Numbered from the stretch's first letter, positions 1-9,536 are shown. The stretch is DNA of 64,000 nt from Aquimarina rhabdastrellae (GCA_947387485.1 CANDNT010000019.1:1-64000); one strand, 5' to 3'. Translations and numbers: made by a program. Notes: generated by a model from the sequence alone, not told the origin.

Positions 1-161
1 AATTGATTAGAAAACTAAAGCTACAAAATTTAACCAAATCCTTACGGTGATATACAGGTAAAATATATGGTTATTATTCCAAGTAAACAGTTAAAAAGTA
101 TAACGGTCACTTTAATCTTTGATATTCTATCTTATTAGATTTTACCGTTGAGAATACCATC

Positions 162-297
162 AATATCAAGTAATAAGTAATAAGTAATAAGTAATTAGTA
201 ATTAGTGATGAGTAAAGAGTATAACTCAAGATCAAATCGTTAAGACAAAATCACTTTAAACTTCGATATTTTACATTCGGTATTCTTACTTCTTGTC
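162..297. repeat. Insert copy 1 splitting a CRISPR repeat
   Basis: It follows a truncated repeat (147-161, one mismatch) and precedes the full repeat at 298. It starts AATATCAAG, contains a run of TAATAAG/TAATTAG units, then a segment around CACTTTAAACTTCGATATT, and ends CTTCTTGTC. It is about 20-30 bp longer than copies 2 and 3 because of extra TAATAAG units. Sequence just left of it (about 97-146) looks like the tail of yet another, more diverged copy. Confidence 0.75.
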
Positions 298-378
298 GTT
301 GTGACTACCATCCAAAGTGAGGTTACTCCCAAGACCAGGTAGGAAAATCCATTCTGTAATTAAGTTGTGAATACCATC

Positions 379-481
379 AATATCAAGTAATAAGTAATTA
401 GTGATGAGTATAGAGTGTAACTCAAGATCATCGATATAAAATCACTTTAAACTTTGACATTCTACCTTATTACTTCTTGTC
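379..481. repeat. Insert copy 2 splitting a CRISPR repeat
   Basis: A 103-bp segment between truncated repeat 364-378 and full repeat 482-517. It has the same start (AATATCAAG), middle (CACTTTAAACTTTGACATT) and end (CTTCTTGTC) as copies 1 and 3. Confidence 0.78.
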
Positions 482-758
482 GTTGTGACTACCATCCAAA
501 ATGAGGTTACTCCCAACGGAAGAATACCTTCAATTTTCACAAGGACGTTGTGAATACCTTCCAAAGTGAGGTTACTCCCAACAGTATTCAATTTCATTAC
601 GGAGATCATAAAGTTGTGAATACCATCCAAAGTGAGGTTACTCCCAACTCAAAAACAGGTACCGATACCTTTAACGTAGTTGTGAATGCCTTCCAAAATG
701 AGACTACTACCAACGGGGGTAGAATCGGTAGATTTTAACACTAGTTGTGAATACCATC

Positions 759-873
759 AATATCAAGTAATAAGTAATTAGTGATGAGTAAATAGTATAA
801 CTCAAGGACAAATCATTAATACAAAATCACTTTAAACTTCGATATTTTACATTCTACATTTTTACTTCTTGTC
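759..873. repeat. Insert copy 3 splitting a CRISPR repeat
   Basis: A 115-bp segment between truncated repeat 744-758 and full repeat 874-909. It is highly similar to copies 1 and 2 with the same junctions, so the junction was probably made once and then duplicated as part of a larger unit. Confidence 0.78.
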
Positions 874-1215
874 GTTGCGAATACCATCCAAAGTGAGGTT
901 ACTCCCAACACAGTAATTGATATGCACTTAGATTCTTTCGTTGTGAATACCATCCAAAGTGAGGTTACTCCCAACCATGGCATATTATATCAGACAAATC
1001 AAAGAGTTGTGAATACCATCCAAAGTGAGGTTACTCCCAACGTAACACTGTTTTTAAAAGGGATAAACCCTTATAAAACCTATGATTTCTATAAAGAATA
1101 GGATTAAAAAAACAGTTAGTAACTACTATTCTCATGTTAACAAAGATACATTTTTTCAATCCTAATAAAAACTAAGAAAAGTTATGATTGCTTTAGGGCA
1201 ATTAATACTAAAAAA

Positions 1216-1243
1216 ATATCCCCTAGATAATCTCTAAGGGATG
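1216..1243 (-). terminator. Terminator of the tyrosine recombinase gene
   Basis: The arms 1218-1227 and 1233-1242 (ATCCC...GGGAT) pair over about 10 bp with one mismatch. On the minus strand they are followed by ATATTTTTTTAG, as expected of an intrinsic terminator just past the recombinase stop codon. Confidence 0.7.
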
Positions 1244-1250
1244 ATGTTTT

Positions 1251-2477
1251 TTAAGAGACATTAGAGAAACTAACAACATCTTGTAGGGCTTTATCTGTAG
1301 CAGAATGGTCAAAATAACGTTGATAACCCATAGTAACATTAATATCAGAATGACGATAAAGTTTTTGTAAACTTCTCATCGATATTTTATTTCCAGCAAT
1401 AGTACCAAAAGTATGCCTAGCAATATGACAACTGACGTTTTTTTCGATTCCAGCTTTTTTACCAATGATTTTTAGATGATAGTTCATAAGGTTTTTTGTT
1501 GATTTGATTTTTTGATATATAGCTTTTTTGTTTTTAGGATCAATTCCTTTAAGGAAAGGAAATATATAATCATCATGGCTTGTCTTTAAAGGCTTAAGAT
1601 GCTCTAGAATTATAAACGCTTCTTCTGGTATTTGTAAAGAGTCTCTTTTTTGATTTTTACCCATTTCATAATATAAACGACCATCATGAATAACATTCCA
1701 TTTCATTTTGATAACATCAGAAACACGTATACCTGCTAAATAAAAAGAAAATAGAAAACATTGTTGAGTAAGCCAACGAGTTTTCATATATGGGATTTCA
1801 ACGGTAGCAAAACGTATTAATTCATCTTCAACTAATCCAATGCGATTAGGAGATTCTCCTTTGATCTTATATTTATACGTTGTACCAAAAGGATAGCAAT
1901 CTCTAGGAATAACTTTATCTCTAATGGCAATATTGAAGATTTTACGAATGTAAGAAAGATTGGATTTGATGACACTTTTTTTATAATCGTTCATTTCTAA
2001 ATAAGCTATAAAATCTTTGATAAGTTTTGGTTGAATTTCATGAAAACCTATATCTTCATTTCTAATATATTTTTTGAATCTTTTATTATTACAATCGTTA
2101 TCAATATGAGTTGCAAATTCTTCTCTTTTTAACAAGGTTTCTACCTGTTCATTAGATACATCAAAAAAAGAAACATTAACGCGATTGTTTTTAACACGTT
2201 TAACTAAAGTATCAATATCTAGAACTCTATTTTCGATATTATGCTCGGTGATGATTTTTTGAGCTAAAGCGTGTTTTTGTTTTGCAAGTGAATTTAGATT
2301 TTCGGCAAAAGGATGAGAACGGCGAACTTCACTTTTTTTAGCATTCCAGTATTTTTCCTCTAGCCATTCGATATGGATATATTTAGGTTTACCATCTTTG
2401 GTAATTCTTAAAGCAAAGGAAAATTGACCATGTTTGTTTTTGTTACTTTTGTACAATAGAATTTTAAGAGTTGCCAT
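1251..2477 (-). CDS. Tyrosine recombinase / phage-type integrase
   Basis: A 408-aa site-specific recombinase of the Bacteroidetes integrase type. Residues about 1-85 look like the arm-DNA-binding domain, about 105-200 like the SAM-like core-binding domain, and about 215-395 are the catalytic domain. The catalytic set is readable: R251 (in LAGIRVSD), H351 and R354 (in HIARHTF), H376 (in YRHSDINVT) and Y385. It should cut and rejoin DNA through a phosphotyrosine link. The length is normal and the frame intact. It stands alone, transcribed toward the CRISPR-like array, with its own terminator and 749 bp of non-coding DNA upstream. No att site was identified, so whether it is an active integrase, a chromosomal shufflon-type enzyme or a leftover of a lost element is open. 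Confidence 0.9.
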   Translation of the reverse strand: MATLKILLYKSNKNKHGQFSFALRITKDGKPKYIHIEWLEEKYWNAKKSEVRRSHPFAENLNSLAKQKHALAQKIITEHNIENRVLDIDTLVKRVKNNRVNVSFFDVSNEQVETLLKREEFATHIDNDCNNKRFKKYIRNEDIGFHEIQPKLIKDFIAYLEMNDYKKSVIKSNLSYIRKIFNIAIRDKVIPRDCYPFGTTYKYKIKGESPNRIGLVEDELIRFATVEIPYMKTRWLTQQCFLFSFYLAGIRVSDVIKMKWNVIHDGRLYYEMGKNQKRDSLQIPEEAFIILEHLKPLKTSHDDYIFPFLKGIDPKNKKAIYQKIKSTKNLMNYHLKIIGKKAGIEKNVSCHIARHTFGTIAGNKISMRSLQKLYRHSDINVTMGYQRYFDHSATDKALQDVVSFSNVS

Positions 2478-3226
2478 AAAATGTTTGTTGTTTGATGAAT
2501 TATAAAACGGGCAATCTAATATTAAATATCTATTAAAAAAATAATGAAATCACATACATTCTAATGAATTCTTTGAAGTTTCTATAAAGGTGTGTTTCCT
2601 TGTTTTATCAGTGTTTAAGCGCTTTTTTGTGTATCTCAATACATATTTATTCTTTTTGCGGCAATGGGAAAAAGAATAAGCTTAATAAGTCTAAAATGTT
2701 TTTTGAGTGATAAATGAATAATAATAAATTGGTTAGTTTTGAGTGAAATTCGTTACTTCGACTCCGCGATCGAATTAATCTAAATCAACTATCGATAATC
2801 TTAACTCTGTATTCGACATTCATTATTCAACATTCATTGACCAGCTTGTCGATGAATTCTTCTTAAATCAAACTCGTAGCCTGAGTCTGTCGAAGGCTAA
2901 TCCCATAAAGCAAAAATGCTAGTTTCACAAAAAAGCTAACCAAGCTATTTCTTCAACCATAACTTACTAAATAATTATAAAATAACCCTACGGTAAAAAG
3001 ACAAAAGATAGGGGGATTGCACGCAGACAAAAAAGTATAAGAACTACGTAGTTTAGTGTATCAAAAATACGGTAGAACGATATCAACATAAACTATACAA
3101 TGCAGTAAAAAAATAAGATATCATCTATAAGATTAAGAAATCTATTGTTCATCTCATTGATAAAAAAAGGATTATAAAACACTATTACTTAGTAAATATT
3201 AATTAATTCTATAATCACACTAAATT
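2478..3226. other. Non-coding region with short dispersed repeats
   Basis: No gene is seen in these 749 bp. It holds a perfect 11-bp inverted repeat (2647-2657 with 2669-2679, TTATTCTTTTT and its complement), which may be a terminator or protein site. It also has short pieces such as GACCAGCTTGTCGATGAA near 2838, which resemble the reverse complement of the CGACAAGCT repeats at 10298. No clear promoter for the gene at 3227 was found. Confidence 0.6.
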
Positions 3227-4888
3227 ATGTCACAAAACAATCCGTTGGTAAAAATTACCAACTCGTTGTCATATGCTATAGATGTATATGATGTGTTTAA
3301 TCCTGCTACAAATGGAGAAACTAAGCCGTACACTTACACTAAGCTAACAACACTAGCTGCCGGAGAAACTCAAGAGGTACAAACGATTAGATTAGCCTCA
3401 CAATTGCAAGCGATGTATACAGGAAAAATCACTAAGCTTAATGATTTTTACTTTCATCAGTTTCCTATTAAAATAATGTCGGCAGTGCAATTCTCTTTTG
3501 GTACCCCACCACCAATAGAGTATACTGTAGCATCTACAGATGAGGATGCGATGGTACAGTCGTTCTTATTTCACAGATTTGCTATGGCAAACCCTAACTC
3601 GGCATTGACCAAGAATTTGTATGCAGCCTTAAAAGAAGGGAGCGTAGATAAAGTAAATCAATTCTTTGCAGGAACAAAAAACTTTAAATCATGTACGCTA
3701 AGCTCTTGGAATGCGGTAATGACGTGGTTACAGATGTTTACCTCTGGATGGCAAGGCCCATATTACCTGTATGAAAAAGCACCTAACCCAGCGCCACAAG
3801 GATATGTACCCGTATTGGTAGCAACGATGAATATTGTATCTACAGCTACAGAAAATACGGCGATCCTTAAGATGTGTACAGAAGATTCAAAAGGAAATCC
3901 AGTCTATGCATCAAACCCACAAACCACAACCATTATCATGAATGGCGACGGTACTATGGTCGATAGCAATCCAGGACAAGACGTATCTGTTAGCCTAACT
4001 CCAGTATGGATGAATGTGATCCAGACCAGTATGAAAGATGGCGTACCAGTATCTAGTTATATCTCTGGCCCTACAGTAACAGGTACAATAGCAGGTAAAG
4101 AAGTAGTGTCTTCTCAAACAGCGAGACAATTACCAGAAAAGCCAGCAAACAAAAGCAAAGAGTCATCGTTTGATGCAGGATTTAACAAGCTGTGTCAAAG
4201 CGTAGGACTGATCGTGGGGTTATTGATGCTAGGAGATTTTGGAAAAAAAATGTTCACATCTGCAAAGGATAAAATCACGTCCAAAAAAGAAAAAGCGAAA
4301 TCCAAAGAAGAGTTCGAAAAAGAAGAAAAAACTATAGATGCTACACCTAACGAGGATATCGTAAATGAGGCTACAGCCAAAGAATCCACATTTAATAGTG
4401 ATGCTTCTGATATTGCTAGTAATTATTCTGATATCTCTGAATCCTTACAAGAAAATATAATGACAGAGAGTATGAATAATACCATGACAGATATCCAAAG
4501 CGAAATTACAGAGCAATTACAAGATGGATTAACACCTACAACAAATTATGAAGAAGCGGTAAGTGATCTTAATAATTCGTTTACAGATGTACAGCAAAAA
4601 ATCAATGATGGAGATTTAAGTGCAGCAAATAAAGAAATGAATACTGCCGCAGAAAATATCGAGACCACGATAAAAGAGAACGGTAATAGTATGGAGCAAT
4701 GGGAAAGTGAATCTCTAGAAAAATCTGCCGATACGGTAAAAAATGCTTCAGAAGAATCTAATTCACTTGACGAAGCTCAAAAAGAATATGATAACGAAAT
4801 AGAAAACGAAACAAACGATTCTGGTTTTAACGAAGACGGAGATTTTGCAGAAACAGAACCTATAGAATCTTTTGAAGCAGCAGTATAA
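3227..4888 (+). CDS. Unknown protein, shared N-terminal domain plus helical tail
   Basis: 553 aa, not recognised. Residues about 5-165 match the N-terminus of the protein at 5995: both have an (I/V)(T/K)NSL...(V/I)YD(V/A)F start, then a (V/L)AAGE turn and a VNQFF motif near residues 133-138. Residues about 321-340 (SVGLIVGLLMLGDF) are a hydrophobic stretch that could be a membrane segment. Residues about 345-553 are highly charged, Glu/Lys/Asn-rich and predicted helical. There is no signal peptide. It is the first of three plus-strand genes spaced 35 and 24 bp apart, so it is probably cotranscribed with those at 4924 and 5995. The function is unknown; a role in a cell-surface or toxin-like complex would be guesswork. 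Confidence 0.8.
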   Translation: MSQNNPLVKITNSLSYAIDVYDVFNPATNGETKPYTYTKLTTLAAGETQEVQTIRLASQLQAMYTGKITKLNDFYFHQFPIKIMSAVQFSFGTPPPIEYTVASTDEDAMVQSFLFHRFAMANPNSALTKNLYAALKEGSVDKVNQFFAGTKNFKSCTLSSWNAVMTWLQMFTSGWQGPYYLYEKAPNPAPQGYVPVLVATMNIVSTATENTAILKMCTEDSKGNPVYASNPQTTTIIMNGDGTMVDSNPGQDVSVSLTPVWMNVIQTSMKDGVPVSSYISGPTVTGTIAGKEVVSSQTARQLPEKPANKSKESSFDAGFNKLCQSVGLIVGLLMLGDFGKKMFTSAKDKITSKKEKAKSKEEFEKEEKTIDATPNEDIVNEATAKESTFNSDASDIASNYSDISESLQENIMTESMNNTMTDIQSEITEQLQDGLTPTTNYEEAVSDLNNSFTDVQQKINDGDLSAANKEMNTAAENIETTIKENGNSMEQWESESLEKSADTVKNASEESNSLDEAQKEYDNEIENETNDSGFNEDGDFAETEPIESFEAAV

Positions 4889-4923
4889 AAAAATAAATCA
4901 CACACTTTTAAAACCCAAAACAA

Positions 4924-5970
4924 ATGATTATTACATGGTATACAGATCCATCAAAAGGATCTTTTACAGAAGGGAGTACAAAATTCTCATCATATTATCA
5001 GTTTGATACCGTATCACAAAAATTTGTACGCATCCGTTTAGAATTAGGGAGATCACCTTCTTCTTCTGGAGGAGACCAAGGGGATACAGGAGCTTTTTTT
5101 AAATCAAAAAGATATGTAGGCTTTAGCAACGACCCTACAGTACGTTCTTCTCAACCAGCAAAATGGAGTATTAATAAAGAAGGACAACTTTGTTTTGATG
5201 GCAAAGCTTTGCAAACCACACCTAGCAAAGGATTAAATACATACGATACCTCGTCTAATGTGTTTAACGATTCAACGTTTATTCACAAAGGCAATAAAAT
5301 AACCGAAGAGCCTAACCTACCAGAAGACATAGCGCCTAAGCATTTGAGTTTGATAGCAAATGATGCCGTGATTAAAGGCGGAGGTGTAAACCTTACCGCT
5401 GCAAATGCTAGTGGAACAGATTTGGCTACAGCCTTAAAGACAAAAGTAGGAAGTATCGTAGGTAAAGATTTTAAAGATATTACAGACAATGATTTACTGG
5501 CAAAACTTAAAGAACAGATTTCGACCATCAAAACCAACGAAATTCAGCCATCCAAAGCCTCTCTTGATACAGCACTAGAAGACGTAAATAAATTACTTAC
5601 AGAAATCAAGACACAGATAGAAGAGGGAATGTTGATTCCTAATCAAAATCTAGAAAAGGCAGCACTGGATTTAAATGCAAAAATCGAAGCAGCGCAAAAA
5701 GCCTCTACATCTGGCGAGGGAATCAAAGAAGCTATTGCAAATCTTGCCAAGTCAAAAACGGCATTAAATACACAGGTAGAAGCAGTAGAGTCAAAATCGT
5801 ATGAAGCATTAAAGAATCAAGTAGAACAGTCTGATGCAGCGGTAAAAACAGCACAGGCAGATAGTGAACGATGGGAGAATATCGATACAGAATATGCAAA
5901 TGCAGAAAAGGCAAAAACGATTAATGAATACGAAGAAAGTATAGGAATTGCAGAAACCGAAACGGTATAA
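4924..5970 (+). CDS. Unknown protein with C-terminal coiled coil
   Basis: 348 aa, not recognised. Residues about 1-150 are rich in Ser, Thr, Gly and aromatics and look like a beta domain. From about 180 to 335 the sequence is a long Ala/Lys/Glu-rich helical region with heptad-like spacing, probably a coiled coil. No signal peptide or membrane helix is visible. It starts 35 bp after the gene at 3227 and ends 24 bp before the gene at 5995. It does not share the N-terminal domain of its two neighbours, so it may be a third, non-homologous part of the same complex. Confidence 0.78.
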   Translation: MIITWYTDPSKGSFTEGSTKFSSYYQFDTVSQKFVRIRLELGRSPSSSGGDQGDTGAFFKSKRYVGFSNDPTVRSSQPAKWSINKEGQLCFDGKALQTTPSKGLNTYDTSSNVFNDSTFIHKGNKITEEPNLPEDIAPKHLSLIANDAVIKGGGVNLTAANASGTDLATALKTKVGSIVGKDFKDITDNDLLAKLKEQISTIKTNEIQPSKASLDTALEDVNKLLTEIKTQIEEGMLIPNQNLEKAALDLNAKIEAAQKASTSGEGIKEAIANLAKSKTALNTQVEAVESKSYEALKNQVEQSDAAVKTAQADSERWENIDTEYANAEKAKTINEYEESIGIAETETV

Positions 5971-5994
5971 ATTAATGTTTAGAAATCAAATTCT

Positions 5995-8559
5995 ATGAGT
6001 ACTACGTATCCTAAGATTACTATAAAGAACTCATTAAAGAAAGGTATCGTGATTTACGATGCCTTTCAAAATGATGAGCAAGATAAAAGTGTCGCTAATT
6101 ATTTTGGGACATTGACGGCTATCACCACTGTAGCAGCTGGTGAAGAACATACTTTTACACCTATACATGGGCCTATTTCTACCTATATTATTTTTGATAC
6201 CGATAACAAACCCATTACGCGAGAGTTTTCGATAGGAATGAGTCCAGAAACGTTTACCATTACTCAAGTAGCAGTTGATGTAATGGATTGTACAGAAGCA
6301 TTTTTAAAACTCATTCAAGATTCACCTACTAATGCAACGGTAGTACAATTTCAGCGTTTGATACAACATGGTAAAGCATCTGCTCAAGAGGTAAATCAAT
6401 TTTTTCAAAAAACAGAAGACTATAATACGGTAACGTTTATCTCGTATATGCTGGCTGTAGTAGCACTGGCACGTACCCCTAAAACCATAGATAAACCACC
6501 ACAAGAACAAGAATATAGTTTAAGTACGCTAGCAACATATATGGGATTTGATTGGCCATCGAGTATACCCGATGTAACCCTTTCTCATGTACATTGCTCA
6601 GAAACCAGCGAGGCTGTTAAAGTAGGAGGAGAACTCAACATCAATAATGTCACCTTTGCAGATGGCGTACTAGCACATATACTATCCTTTTTACCAGAAC
6701 CTACTATTAACTTTGCTATTGAGTTTATTTATAATGATGGCTTGTCTACAGGAGTAACCTGTTTAACCTTTGGGTTAGATGAAATTGAGATTCCGATAAC
6801 AAAGAATAAAGCCTTTTCTATCGAAAAACCAACCATGCTATTGACCTTAAACCCATTGTTTAAGTTTGTAGTATTTGAGATTAAAGCAACCATCCCGTTT
6901 AACATTTTTAATAGCCCTACTATTGACGCAAACATTGCGATGACAATAGACAATGTAGAAGCTGAGATAGGAGTAGAACTCACTGGTAATTCGTCTACGC
7001 TATTAACACCACCAGGAATAAAAGGATTGCACTTTGACTCTTTTGGGATAGGTATGGGATTAATCTTTGAACCTGCTGGTTTTGCAATAGGATTAGAAGG
7101 AACATTTCATATAGGTAATCAAGGACAAGTAGCATTAACAGACGATAAGTTTGCGATTATATGTGAGATGGAAGATGAGGTGCCTAATCCATTATACCTT
7201 GCCTTTTATGTTCCTAAGTTGGATTTAAGCGAAGTGATTACACTGTTTACCAATACAACAGTAGATATAGATATACCTGTGACTTTTGAACAGTTATCCT
7301 TCCGTTGGGCAGAAAATCCTATGGAACCTGTAATCCTGCCAGATGGTTCTCTAGCACCTATGGGATATGGTTTTAGTGGATATATGAATGTATTTGGTTT
7401 AAAGTTTTATGGCTATCTAGAAATAGATATGAATACTGGGATACATGGAACCATTACCATGAGCAAACTAGCTTTTGGAAATTTATTAACTATATCAGGT
7501 GATGGTAAAGGAGTAACTATAAAAGAAATTAATGGTAATGCAGTACCTAATAATACCATCCCGAAAACAGCTGCTGATCAAAAAGCAATAAAAGAAGCCA
7601 CAACCAAGCAATTGATTACTGCTGGAGGACCAGAAATGACCATAAGTACATCATCATCACCATATTTTACAATGGATGCAAAAATAAGTTTGTTTGATTT
7701 GGTAAACGAAAAAATTGATGCATCGATAAGTAATAATGGTATTGCTTTTGAACTGGATTATGGCGCAGTACTACAGACCAAAATGTCTTGTGTGTTAAAA
7801 GATTATCATAATTTTTCTGGTAACTTTTCTTATGGTATAGATATCAATGTACCATTACCTACTATAGCAGGATTTAGTTTAGGATCGATTCACCTAGATA
7901 CAGCTTGTTCAGTAAAGTTTGCAATAAGTACTTCTACAGCAGCAATCAAATTTGCCATACAAGGAGCATTTAAATTTGAAGGGGCACATTTACATTTTGG
8001 TCCTTTTGAAGCTGCTATTGATATTAGTAAAATTACAGAGGTAATATCTGCTATAGGAGCATATATAGTGGCTCATGCCAAAGATATTTTTGCCGATTTT
8101 ATTCAAGAAGCACAAAAATGGGCTGGATATGTTAAAGATGCTGTTATCCATGGCGTAACAGATGTAGCCAAAGGATTAAAAGAAGCCTATAATAAAACAG
8201 CTACAGAAACCGCATCGATTATGAACTCGGTAGGATATACGGCAACAGATATAGCTTCGGGTATTGGTAGCGCTTATAACTATTCTGCAACACAAATTGC
8301 CAAAGCGATGGAAGCAGGTTTTGGTGCTACAGATCAAGTAGTGGCAGATGCTTTTAAAGGTATAGGCATAGGAGCAAAAGCTACAGCAGAAGCGTTACAT
8401 GATGTCTTTGAATTAGATCCAAAAGATGTGAAAAATGTAATGATAGCAGCACAATACTCAGAAGATGCAGTAAAAGATGCTTTTGAAAGTATAGGAGGCG
8501 CATTTAAAGATGCCGCAGATAAAATATGGGGAGCGGTGAGCCATTGGGATCATTGGTAA
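5995..8559 (+). CDS. Large unknown protein: shared N-domain, beta-rich middle, helical repeats
   Basis: 854 aa, not recognised. Residues about 3-160 share the N-terminal domain of the 553-aa protein at 3227 (NSL..., VAAGE, VNQFF). Residues about 180-690 are beta-rich with alternating hydrophobic and polar residues and many Gly and Asn turns, for example GFAIGLEGTFHIG and GYGFSGYMNVFG. Residues about 700-854 are Ala-rich helices in units of roughly 22 residues (TATDIASGIGSAYN, SATQIAKAMEAGFG, AKATAEALHDVF) and could bind or insert into a membrane. There is no signal peptide. It is the last gene before the terminator at 8577. A lipid-binding or pore-forming role is possible from composition alone, but this is weak inference. 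Confidence 0.8.
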   Translation: MSTTYPKITIKNSLKKGIVIYDAFQNDEQDKSVANYFGTLTAITTVAAGEEHTFTPIHGPISTYIIFDTDNKPITREFSIGMSPETFTITQVAVDVMDCTEAFLKLIQDSPTNATVVQFQRLIQHGKASAQEVNQFFQKTEDYNTVTFISYMLAVVALARTPKTIDKPPQEQEYSLSTLATYMGFDWPSSIPDVTLSHVHCSETSEAVKVGGELNINNVTFADGVLAHILSFLPEPTINFAIEFIYNDGLSTGVTCLTFGLDEIEIPITKNKAFSIEKPTMLLTLNPLFKFVVFEIKATIPFNIFNSPTIDANIAMTIDNVEAEIGVELTGNSSTLLTPPGIKGLHFDSFGIGMGLIFEPAGFAIGLEGTFHIGNQGQVALTDDKFAIICEMEDEVPNPLYLAFYVPKLDLSEVITLFTNTTVDIDIPVTFEQLSFRWAENPMEPVILPDGSLAPMGYGFSGYMNVFGLKFYGYLEIDMNTGIHGTITMSKLAFGNLLTISGDGKGVTIKEINGNAVPNNTIPKTAADQKAIKEATTKQLITAGGPEMTISTSSSPYFTMDAKISLFDLVNEKIDASISNNGIAFELDYGAVLQTKMSCVLKDYHNFSGNFSYGIDINVPLPTIAGFSLGSIHLDTACSVKFAISTSTAAIKFAIQGAFKFEGAHLHFGPFEAAIDISKITEVISAIGAYIVAHAKDIFADFIQEAQKWAGYVKDAVIHGVTDVAKGLKEAYNKTATETASIMNSVGYTATDIASGIGSAYNYSATQIAKAMEAGFGATDQVVADAFKGIGIGAKATAEALHDVFELDPKDVKNVMIAAQYSEDAVKDAFESIGGAFKDAADKIWGAVSHWDHW

Positions 8560-8576
8560 TACTCCTTATAAAATAC

Positions 8577-8611
8577 TATCCAGTAGTGTGATGCTACTGG
8601 ATATGTTTTTT
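8577..8611 (+). terminator. Terminator after the 854-aa gene
   Basis: A perfect 10-bp stem (TATCCAGTAG at 8577-8586 with CTACTGGATA at 8594-8603) and a 7-nt loop, followed by TGTTTTTT. It separates the three-gene unit from the gene at 8632, which would then need readthrough or its own promoter. Confidence 0.85.
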
Positions 8612-8631
8612 GGAAATTAAAAGCATTAAAA

Positions 8632-9420
8632 ATGAAAGAAATAATAGCACCAACCACAACATCTTCTTCTTTTTCTGTTTTACAGCGGCTTTATGATAAG
8701 GGGCAAAAACATATCATGGAATGGTCTATACAGTTAACTGCCGAGACCGTGCAAGTGCGATATAAGCCTACTGTATATGTATATCCTAGACCTGATTTAA
8801 AAGTATATCAAAGTGTATACAATTGTTTACAAGAACTCCAGTGTCCAGAATCAATACTAGCACTACAACAAACAACTCATAAAACAGCCATGTATCAAGG
8901 TTTGAGAATACCAGAAGAATCCCATATACCTAAATGTTTGTTTATTCATGAAACAGAGCAAAACTTTATTCATGCTTATCGCTGGCAAACCAAAACAAGT
9001 TATGATCAATGTTATTATCACTATCAAAATACAGGGAAAATAGCAGCAAATACCACACGTATTCATAAAACATTGCAGCCATTTTTAAAAGCTATAACGA
9101 CAGGAGAGGAATTTTATAAGTTTTATGGGATATGGACTCAAGAATTTGAAGGACAGAAGAAAGAAGTATACCTTTCGTTTCCATCACGACCACAATTTAA
9201 ATGGGTATTACAGGCTATACAACCATTAGTATGTAAAACTGTATATGAACAATTAAAAACATTTGCTCAATTACCGTTTAAAAATATAGGATTTGATACC
9301 GTAGTACATCAAGAAAATCCCGTGATGACGATTTATTTTACATATATCCTTGATAAGACATTTCCTGCTAATTATAAAGAAATGCAGCAGTTGAGTTATG
9401 ATCCCATAGAGGTAATATAG
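8632..9420 (+). CDS. Unknown 262-aa protein
   Basis: Not recognised. The protein is soluble by composition, rich in Tyr, Gln and Lys, with no signal peptide or membrane segment. It has an alternating alpha/beta look, with strands such as VYVYPRP and VMTIYFTYIL. The start chosen is the ATG at 8632, 20 bp after the terminator T-run. It follows the unknown three-gene cluster in the same direction and may belong to it functionally despite the terminator. No catalytic motif could be identified. Confidence 0.75.
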   Translation: MKEIIAPTTTSSSFSVLQRLYDKGQKHIMEWSIQLTAETVQVRYKPTVYVYPRPDLKVYQSVYNCLQELQCPESILALQQTTHKTAMYQGLRIPEESHIPKCLFIHETEQNFIHAYRWQTKTSYDQCYYHYQNTGKIAANTTRIHKTLQPFLKAITTGEEFYKFYGIWTQEFEGQKKEVYLSFPSRPQFKWVLQAIQPLVCKTVYEQLKTFAQLPFKNIGFDTVVHQENPVMTIYFTYILDKTFPANYKEMQQLSYDPIEVI

Positions 9421-9536
9421 TTTTTGGGTTATTCTTAATTCGATTTTTATCGAAAGTCGGAATATGTATTACGATAGATATGACAATTTCTTTTGTTTAG
9501 TTTTCTTTAGATAAACTGTTTAACGAAAACTAATCA

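Larger units (their letters stand above)
298..1041. CRISPR. CRISPR-like array, eight full 36-bp repeats, interrupted
   Basis: Eight full 36-bp repeats start at 298, 482, 547, 613, 679, 874, 940 and 1006. They begin GTTGTGAATACC and end TTACTCCCAAC. Uninterrupted neighbours are separated by unrelated spacers of 29 or 30 bp. Copies at 613, 940 and 1006 are identical; those at 298, 482, 547, 679 and 874 carry substitutions, so decay is stronger toward the left. Three 15-nt truncated repeats (147-161, 364-378, 744-758) are each followed by a similar insert. Repeat and spacer lengths and the GTTGTGAAT start suit Bacteroidetes type II-C arrays, but no cas gene lies in the window, so the subtype is an inference. 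The array appears to continue beyond the left edge. Confidence 0.82.

Noticed and set aside
442-738. Open frames across the CRISPR-like array (442-630 minus, 550-738 plus)
   Set aside because: They are built from repeat units and spacers, with a repeating peptide pattern that comes from the 36-bp repeats, not from a protein.
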